A program made the translations under genes and the position numbers. Source: JACKGS01 sp964448015 (GTDB lineage: Bacteria; Patescibacteriota; Saccharimonadia; Saccharimonadales; UBA7683). From it: a stretch of DNA of 10,527 bases. The DNA lies in the NCBI GenBank assembly GCA_964448015.1, contig CAYUUV010000031.1, positions 1 through 10,527 of the forward strand. The letters are read 5' to 3'. Of the stretch, positions 5,479-10,527 are shown one piece after another. Position 1 is the stretch's first letter, and each line of letters begins with the position of its first letter. The notes under the pieces are model-generated. The model made no database searches. It worked only from the letters and a program-made list of their open reading frames with translations, and was not told the DNA's origin.

Positions 5479-6943
5479 ATCTTCGATACAGTGCGTGGTT
5501 TTTGATCCACCCGTGGTGACTGTGCACTATTCCGCTTGTTTGATTATTACTACTTTTCAGACTTTTAGCAACCGATGCATAGGTTGGTACAGTGAAGCCA
5601 AATGTTGTGCCATGCCCCTCGCTGGAACGTACCCAGATGGTGCCGCCATGAGCTTCAACAATAGTTTTACATAAGTAGAGCCCTAGTCCTGTGCCGGTTG
5701 TGAACTGTTTGCTTTGGTGCGAACGGTAGAATTTGGTAAACAGGTTATCAACGACGTTTGCGGGAATGCCGATGCCAAAATCCTGAATGGTTGTTTCGAT
5801 TTCATTACCTTTCAGTACTGATGTCACAATAACCTCACCACCTTCTTTGCTGTATTTGATGGCGTTGTCGACCAAATTAACAATAACGTGTGAAATAGCT
5901 ACTTCATCAACTGCGGTTGTCGGAAGGTCTTCGGCGGTGTTATACCTCAGCGTGCGACGGTGTGCTTCGGCACGAATATTCAAATCATCTTCGGACTGTT
6001 TTAAAATATCCTGCCAAGACGCTTCTTTTTGTCGGATTTCAAAGGTTTCTTTTTCGATGCGCGAAACATTGAGAATGTTGTCGACATAACCGGCAAGCTG
6101 CCGAGCGGACACACCCATTCTCGTTAGAAGCGTTTGATGGTCTGTACTAAGTTGCGGCTGCACCTCACTTTTAAAGATGTCAATAATACCGCGCATGACG
6201 GTAATCGGACCACGCAGTTCGTGGGCTGCCAGCGAGATGAATTCCATCTGTTTTTCTTGTTTTGCAAAATCTTTTGCTCGATCAATCAGGATAAAGGTGA
6301 TTTCACAGCCACTGCTATCACTTTTGTTATAGCGCACCAACATGTCGTATGCCCCAACCTGATCTTCCGCTCGTAAAATAGCCATTTGCCACAGCCGTGT
6401 ATCGTGAATTTTGTTGGTTTTTGATTCGTGCAACCAATCGGTAAAATCTATAGCCTTTCCGTTGGTTTGCATATTTTTGATACGTTCGAGTACCAGTTCA
6501 CCGGTAATCTCGGGAGGTTCGGCTTCCGTTCCTGGGTCGATAAGAAACAATTGCCGTTTGGCGGTGTCGTTAATTCTAGTGAGAGCGGTTGTGTTGTCGA
6601 GCGTGATAACTCCGGCGGGTAGTTCGTTCAGCATAGCCTGTGTTTCACTGCTCATTTGCGTGAGTGCGCTTGTTGAAGCATTAACCTTTTGATGCAGCTT
6701 CACAATTTCATCACTGAGGGCATGGACTGGTGCCGAAAGGCGTTTAGTAGCCACGAGCGAAGAAAGAACAGCGCCGATGGTTGTGCTGATAATTGTTGCA
6801 ATAACAGAGAAGATTGTACTCTGATCAAGTACGTAATGGAGGCCGGTAAATACAATAATGCCGACGATAATATTGACGAGATGACCCGAAAGAATTGCTT
6901 TCGTGAAAGAAGAACGCGTAACCAGAAATGGAATCTCATTCAT
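5477..6943 (-). CDS. Membrane sensor histidine kinase
   Basis: The protein has 488 residues. Two transmembrane helices at about 21-37 and 44-65 are joined by only a few residues, so there is almost no extracellular sensor. A charged, HAMP-like or coiled linker (about 66-100) leads to a PAS-like region (about 100-222, with LNELPAGVITLD). The HisKA domain carries the phospho-His H241 in AAHELRGPI. The ATPase domain has an N box (NLVDNAIKYS, about 356-365), a G1 box (DFGIGIP, about 388), an F box (LFTKFYRS) and a G2 box (GTGLGLYL, about 417). A 35-residue tail follows. It autophosphorylates and should pass phosphate to the receiver gene downstream. The ATG lies 1 nt after the DUF3048 stop (TAATATG) and has no ribosome binding site of its own, so translation is probably coupled. 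The signal is unknown; membrane or cytoplasmic sensing is more likely than ligand binding outside. Confidence 0.93.
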   Translation of the reverse strand: MNEIPFLVTRSSFTKAILSGHLVNIIVGIIVFTGLHYVLDQSTIFSVIATIISTTIGAVLSSLVATKRLSAPVHALSDEIVKLHQKVNASTSALTQMSSETQAMLNELPAGVITLDNTTALTRINDTAKRQLFLIDPGTEAEPPEITGELVLERIKNMQTNGKAIDFTDWLHESKTNKIHDTRLWQMAILRAEDQVGAYDMLVRYNKSDSSGCEITFILIDRAKDFAKQEKQMEFISLAAHELRGPITVMRGIIDIFKSEVQPQLSTDHQTLLTRMGVSARQLAGYVDNILNVSRIEKETFEIRQKEASWQDILKQSEDDLNIRAEAHRRTLRYNTAEDLPTTAVDEVAISHVIVNLVDNAIKYSKEGGEVIVTSVLKGNEIETTIQDFGIGIPANVVDNLFTKFYRSHQSKQFTTGTGLGLYLCKTIVEAHGGTIWVRSSEGHGTTFGFTVPTYASVAKSLKSSNNQTSGIVHSHHGWIKNHALYRR

Positions 6944-6944
6944 A

Positions 6945-8075
6945 TTATTGCCATGCGGGTGATTTATCTGGCCGAATGGCGGTGATCCAGGTTTGGCCAG
7001 GGTTGAGTTCTAAAGCAGCACCAGCGGCATCTTTAAACATAACTTGTTCTTGGTCGCTGGCTTTGCTCCAAGATACTTCGGTCACGCCACCATTTTGGAA
7101 GATCCATGCCTTGCCGCTGCCGATAACGTTTGGATAGCTGTAATTATTAGAATCACGAATTACATCGTGCGGCACCTGCATGACAATCACCACGCTTGGT
7201 GTGATTCGACCACCTTCTCGGTCGTTATGGGCTGCACCGGCTTGACTGCGCGCGTAGCTATTGCTGGCAGCGTCCCAATCATATTGCACGGCAAATAATC
7301 CAGTTGAAACTGGTACGGTAATAGATCGAGCGGTGGGCGTTTGCAGCGGTGTTGGTTTTTTGGCTCGCTTCCATGCGGTAAACGAACTTGTCTGCCAGCC
7401 TTTCGCGGCATTGAGCTGTTGCAGACTTTCATCAGAAGTATACATATTATGCGGTGCCGCCCGATTATTAGCTCGGTAGTACGCGCCAGCGTTAAAGAAC
7501 TGGTCGAGATCTTTAATTTGTCCGCTCCGCAGTTTGGCAAGTGCAATATCACTGCCGCCAACGTGCGCTAAACCGGCATCGAATGCTGCTACCCAGCTTG
7601 CAAAATGCGGCCGTACGCTTCGAACCGGGCCAAGAATGCCGGGCTTTGCTTCTTGGTACAGCGCCAGAAATCGCGTAATACCACCTTCGGCAACGCTTTC
7701 AAATACTACGCCAGCTTCTTTGAGACCGCTTTGCGGGCGAGCTTCAGGGCTGTTTTCTATCATGGCAGCAGTTACCGGCCGCTTGCTATCAGCTTCACTG
7801 ACTTCTAAGCCAGTTAGCGGAGAGGTAAATTTTTCAGGCGGTTTTTTTATGGTTGCCGCTGGTGTCGTAGCAAACTGGAGTGAATCAAACAGGTAAAAAA
7901 GCGCCCCGCCAAGCGTTAAACATATAATAGCCAACCCTATTAAGACATGTGGGGTGTGTGTTTTAAGCCAACTATTGATACGTGCCATTTTATGCCCTTT
8001 TGGCTTATCAACGGGCTGTTCGTGGGGCTTGTAGCTTTTATACGCCTGAAAACCAGTTTGTTTTTTTCTTCGCAT
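6945..8075 (-). CDS. DUF3048 (YerB-like) membrane-anchored protein
   Basis: The protein has 376 residues from the ATG at 8075. A TTG at 8099 would add 8 residues but lacks support, and M30 (MARINSW) is another possible start. A basic N-terminus precedes one transmembrane helix at about 43-64, which gives a signal-anchor with the rest outside the membrane. The DUF3048 hallmarks follow: SPLTGL (85-90), RPVTAAMIENSPEARPQSGL (99-118), then VVFESVAEGGITRFLALY and GPVRSVRPHF (149-158). The second half continues to the C-terminal PGQTWITAI. The family is widespread in Firmicutes and Patescibacteria; its biochemical role is not settled and an envelope-related role is inferred from topology. It precedes the kinase with 1 nt between the genes, so its product may be part of that signalling system. 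Confidence 0.88.
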   Translation of the reverse strand: MRRKKQTGFQAYKSYKPHEQPVDKPKGHKMARINSWLKTHTPHVLIGLAIICLTLGGALFYLFDSLQFATTPAATIKKPPEKFTSPLTGLEVSEADSKRPVTAAMIENSPEARPQSGLKEAGVVFESVAEGGITRFLALYQEAKPGILGPVRSVRPHFASWVAAFDAGLAHVGGSDIALAKLRSGQIKDLDQFFNAGAYYRANNRAAPHNMYTSDESLQQLNAAKGWQTSSFTAWKRAKKPTPLQTPTARSITVPVSTGLFAVQYDWDAASNSYARSQAGAAHNDREGGRITPSVVIVMQVPHDVIRDSNNYSYPNVIGSGKAWIFQNGGVTEVSWSKASDQEQVMFKDAAGAALELNPGQTWITAIRPDKSPAWQ

Positions 8076-8113
8076 ACTGCTTATGGTACCAGATACCAAG
8101 TCGATGCGCTAGA

Positions 8114-8845
8114 TCATTGCAGTCGATACAGTGTTGCCGCGACCGAGGTGGCAAGATTTAAACTACTCACCCCCTGCTTCATGGGTAGGCGTACAATCTG
8201 ATCACTGCGCTCTAGCATTGTTGTGCTAATACCACTTCTTTCAGTTCCAAAAACAAACACGGCATTTTTCATGAGGCTGCGTGGAGTACTGATCTCGCCC
8301 GTTGGATCTAAAGCGATAATTGGTCTCTGAAGGCCAAGTACTGCACTAGTGGTGGTGTGTAGCACTGGTAGCGCAAATTGTAAGCCGGCGGCACCGCGTA
8401 TGACGCCAGGATGCCAGATGTCCACTGGTCCCGTAATGAGGACACCCGCCGCGTCGGCAGCGGCACTAACGCGTATGACAGCACCGATATTTTCAAGATC
8501 GCGTGGATCTTCAAGTAGTATAATGGGTTTATCTGCTGCGAGATCAGCCAGCGTATATGCTGTGCGCTCGGCAATGGCGATGACTTTTGTGCGGTGAGGT
8601 TGCGGTGAGAGTTTGGCAAAGGTTACTTCACTTACCTCAGTTGACTGGGTTAAAATGAGAGCTTTAACATCTGGCGCGAGTTCGTCAAGCATACTTTTGA
8701 GTAGATTTATATCACATGTGATAATATGCTTAAAAACTGCCTGAAATCGTGCGGCATGCTTCAAGGCCTGCACACCCTCAATAACAGCGAGCGAACGGTC
8801 GGGCCGGGCTCGTTGGAATAGATCTATGAGTCGAGTATCTTTCAT
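8114..8845 (-). CDS. SpoU/TrmH family RNA 2'-O-methyltransferase
   Basis: The 243-residue protein fits the size of the SPOUT methyltransferases that add a methyl group from S-adenosylmethionine to a ribose 2'-OH in tRNA or rRNA. The N-terminal domain (about 15-80, starting VIEGVQALKHA) resembles the SpoU substrate-binding domain. The catalytic knot has all three motifs: E118-N-I-G-AVI-R125 (motif 1), FVFGTERSGI at 197-206 (motif 2) and RLPMKQGVSSLNLATS at 219-234 (motif 3), which includes N230. The sequence cannot separate a 23S rRNA enzyme (RlmB-like) from a tRNA enzyme (TrmH-like). Its ATG overlaps the upstream gene's stop in ATGA. The DUF3048 gene follows after 38 nt. Confidence 0.9.
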   Translation of the reverse strand: MKDTRLIDLFQRARPDRSLAVIEGVQALKHAARFQAVFKHIITCDINLLKSMLDELAPDVKALILTQSTEVSEVTFAKLSPQPHRTKVIAIAERTAYTLADLAADKPIILLEDPRDLENIGAVIRVSAAADAAGVLITGPVDIWHPGVIRGAAGLQFALPVLHTTTSAVLGLQRPIIALDPTGEISTPRSLMKNAVFVFGTERSGISTTMLERSDQIVRLPMKQGVSSLNLATSVAATLYRLQ

Positions 8846-9360
8846 AGCTGTGGTGCCTGGCGTATGGAGTGTAATAAATGCTCGTGCGGCATTCGCGTAG
8901 TGTAGCCGAGGTCGTCCATTAAATGTTCGCAGATAGAATCTATCAGATCATAACACTGCGCAATCACTGCCTGATCTGTGGTGCCTTCAGGAGCTACGGG
9001 ACCAATACCGTATGCTTCTTCTACGAAAAGACAAATATCTTCGTAGACAGCCAAATTCCCTTCCTTTTCAAACTTTCTGAGTAGTTCTGCCTCTAACCAG
9101 CTGGCGCGTTGTACATTTGGGTCGGTACTTTTGTGCCATAGTAACTCAAGCATGTTCAGACGTGCGTGGACAAGTTCTTTGCATAAGGTATCTTGGGGCC
9201 ATACAAATTGTGCACCCTCACCTGTTTCAGGCAGGGCGATAAGTTCTTGTGCGGCGGTTGAGTCATGATGACTGTAGTTAGCCGAACTGGGCAATGTTGG
9301 CAAGTCATGCGAAGCATCGTGGAGCTTTTGGAGGTCAGAAAGGATATTAAATAAAGACAT
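8842..9360 (-). CDS. Hypothetical protein (172 aa), first gene of the array
   Basis: This protein is not recognised. It is acidic and probably all-helical after residue 55 (TLCKELVHARLNMLELLWHK, SWLEAELLRKFEK, AVYEDICLFVEEAYG, YDLIDSICEHLMDDLGY). It has a His-rich C-terminal stretch (MPHEHLLHSI) and no membrane segment. The N-terminal 50 residues are probably loose. A strong promoter directly before the ATG at 9360 makes it the first gene of the array. Its stop overlaps the start of the methyltransferase (ATGA), so the two are translationally coupled. No catalytic motif is visible. Confidence 0.78.
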   Translation of the reverse strand: MSLFNILSDLQKLHDASHDLPTLPSSANYSHHDSTAAQELIALPETGEGAQFVWPQDTLCKELVHARLNMLELLWHKSTDPNVQRASWLEAELLRKFEKEGNLAVYEDICLFVEEAYGIGPVAPEGTTDQAVIAQCYDLIDSICEHLMDDLGYTTRMPHEHLLHSIRQAPQL

Positions 9361-9362
9361 AT

Positions 9363-9397
9363 ATTATAATTATACAACTAATCTTTTAAAAAGTCAA
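9363..9397 (-). promoter_or_regulatory. Near-consensus sigma-70-type promoter overlapping the gltX 3' end
   Basis: On the minus strand TTGACT (9392-9397), a 17-nt spacer and a perfect TATAAT (9369-9374) are followed at once by a second TATAAT (9363-9368). Transcription from the first -10 would begin about 1-2 nt before the ATG at 9360, leaving no room for a ribosome binding site. The -35 element lies inside the last codons of gltX and the spacer spans its TAG stop. Confidence 0.8.
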
Positions 9398-10527
9398 TAC
9401 TTTGCTGCAAGCGCTGCAGGCTTTCTTCTTTGCCAAATACGGCCAGGGTTTCGTTCAGTTGTGGACTGGCGGGTGCCCAGGTTGTGGCAACGCGGATAAT
9501 ACTAAAAAGAGTTGACGGTGCAGAGTTGGTGGTTTGCAGTAAGCTGTTTAATTTCTCTTGAAGATCTTCTGGAGTAAAATCACTTTCCTCTAAAGACTCA
9601 AGACTCAGAACTAACAATTCTTTCAACTGGGCTCGTTCGAGTTTCTTGAGCTGCTTGTTGCTGGTAATTAAGTCAAGATTTGGTGTTGGCCTTTCAAAAA
9701 AGAAGCCAGTGAGTCCTGGTAATTCGGCCAGGTATTTCATGCGCTCTTGCACCAAGCCAAGCACCTGTTTTTTATACGACTCGTCAAAACTGTCTGCTGT
9801 TTTGGACCAGTAGTTTTGAATTTTGAATTTTGAATTTTGAATTTGTTTCGTATTTAGGGTTTCGTATTTAGGGTTTGTCACCAGCTCGTAGAGATCGTCA
9901 AGCGGCATTTCACGAATAAAATGGCCGTTGGTCCACAGGAGCCGGCGTTGGTCAAAGTGGGCGCCGCTCTTACCAACTCGGGCGAGGCTGAATTTTTCTA
10001 TCAACTCTGCTCGGGTGAAAATTTCTTGCTCGGTACCATCGTTCCAGCCGAGGGTGGCAATGAAGCTGACCAGTGCGTCTGGCAAAAAGCCCTCTCGAAT
10101 GTAGTCGAGAACATCTTTGGCGCCGTCGCGTTTACCTAACTTCTTATTACCCTGTTCGTTCAAAATGTGCGGCATTGTGGCGAATATAGGGAGGGCTCGC
10201 CCTCCCGACTCGCTATGAACTGAATTCATAGCTTCGCCCCCCTCCCCTAAAGCTCGCGCTGTGCGCTCGGAACCTAGAAGTGTGGACATGTCAAAACCGA
10301 GGGCTTCGTAGAGGTTGAGGTAGTTTGGTTGGCTGGCGATGAATTCCTGACCACGGATGATATGCGTAATCTGCATTTCGGCGTCATCGACAATGTGTGC
10401 AAAGTTGTATGTTGGATAGCCATCTGATTTTATCAGAATAATGTCGTCGATTACTTCCGGCCCTGTTTTGAGATCGCCCATGACTTCATCGTGCCACTGA
10501 TATGCTTTAGGCTCCGATTTAAATCTC
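9378..10527 (-). CDS. gltX: Glutamyl-tRNA synthetase, 5'-truncated by the window edge
   Basis: This is the C-terminal part of a class I glutamyl-tRNA synthetase, which charges tRNA-Glu with glutamate using ATP. The frame is open to the last base: RFKSEPKAYQWHDEVMGDLKTG runs across the ATG at 10481, so that ATG is internal. Catalytic-domain landmarks include DDIILIKSDGYPTYNFAHIVDD, THIIRGQEF and the KMSKS-type loop KKLGKRDGA. The helical anticodon-binding region follows and ends with RVATTWAPASPQLNETLAVFGKE. The HIGH motif is outside the window. Two in-frame insertions depart from the family. About 33 residues are inserted between LGFD and PIFATMPHIL (10190-10289), before the KMSKS-type loop. 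Low-complexity residues NPKYETLNTKQIQNSKFKIQN are encoded by tandem repeats (9814-9876). The frame is intact, so the gene is probably functional. Confidence 0.93.
   Translation of the reverse strand, partial: RFKSEPKAYQWHDEVMGDLKTGPEVIDDIILIKSDGYPTYNFAHIVDDAEMQITHIIRGQEFIASQPNYLNLYEALGFDMSTLLGSERTARALGEGGEAMNSVHSESGGRALPIFATMPHILNEQGNKKLGKRDGAKDVLDYIREGFLPDALVSFIATLGWNDGTEQEIFTRAELIEKFSLARVGKSGAHFDQRRLLWTNGHFIREMPLDDLYELVTNPKYETLNTKQIQNSKFKIQNYWSKTADSFDESYKKQVLGLVQERMKYLAELPGLTGFFFERPTPNLDLITSNKQLKKLERAQLKELLVLSLESLEESDFTPEDLQEKLNSLLQTTNSAPSTLFSIIRVATTWAPASPQLNETLAVFGKEESLQRLQQSIDFLKD
9814..9876. repeat. Two adjacent short tandem repeats inside gltX
   Basis: TTTTGAA occurs four times exactly in tandem at 9814-9841, with TTT after. 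A 14-nt unit (TTTCGTATTTAGGG) then occurs twice exactly at 9846-9873, again followed by TTT. The unit lengths are 7 and 14 nt, so the gene stays in frame only at certain copy numbers. The encoded residues include NSKFKIQN. Confidence 0.9.
10189..10289. repeat. Palindrome-rich in-frame insertion in gltX
   Basis: This block encodes about 33 residues (MSTLLGSERTARALGEGG, then EAMNSVHSESGGRAL) that do not fit the synthetase family. It is full of palindromes: GGGAGGG (10189-10195) with CCCTCCC (10200-10206) around CTCG, and CTATGAA (10213-10219) with TTCATAG (10225-10231). On the coding strand there are also AGCTT/AAGCT and GCGC/GCGC pairs. The layout resembles a small palindromic mobile element inserted in frame, as known for Rickettsia palindromic elements, but the family is not identified. 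Confidence 0.65.

Overview
The window looks like part of a Candidate Phyla Radiation (Patescibacteria) genome, most likely Saccharibacteria (TM7). This is inferred from the gene mix and from the general look of the proteins. The supporting genes are a conjugation-type ATPase, a lone HKD nuclease, a Fic protein, a DUF3048 membrane protein and an output-less two-component pair, all close to gltX. No ribosomal RNA or other strong marker confirms the taxon. One 10-N assembly gap lies at 844-853.

Layout. (1) Positions 1-1415 (+) hold the 3' part of a TraG/VirD4-like type IV secretion ATPase, cut by the left edge and interrupted by the N gap. (2) Positions 2113-1419 (-) hold a tight two-gene unit, a single-HKD phospholipase D-like protein and a 75-residue acidic protein. 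It runs toward the ATPase gene, and its first gene starts inside the stop-codon region of a 48-codon gene remnant. (3) Positions 2120-2747 are an intergenic stretch packed with palindromes. It contains two related structured units exactly 180 bp apart, each with a 20-bp hairpin and a 4-nt loop, plus gene fragments that start inside the units and run outward. (4) Positions 2748-3926 (+) encode a full-length Fic AMP-transferase-like protein with an N-terminal inhibitory motif and a C-terminal winged helix. Four TTAACATA half-sites lie just upstream. (5) Positions 4003-4982 (-) hold two unrecognised genes that look richer in GC than their surroundings. (6) Positions 9360-5090 (-) form a compact five-gene array: unknown protein, SpoU/TrmH methyltransferase, DUF3048 protein, histidine kinase, single-domain response regulator. 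Three of its four junctions show overlap or near-overlap, and a near-consensus promoter drives it. (7) Positions 10527-9378 (-) hold gltX, cut by the right edge. It carries two in-frame low-complexity or palindromic insertions.

How the parts relate. Regions 1-3 read as accessory or mobile DNA: secretion ATPase, orphan nuclease, remnants and repeats. The Fic gene probably regulates itself. Regions 6-7 look like stable chromosomal housekeeping and signalling DNA. The kinase stop codon lies within the response regulator's ribosome binding site, and the DUF3048 stop lies 1 nt from the kinase start, so these three products are probably made together. The most unusual parts are the paired hairpin units between the HKD gene and fic, and the palindromic element inserted in frame in gltX.
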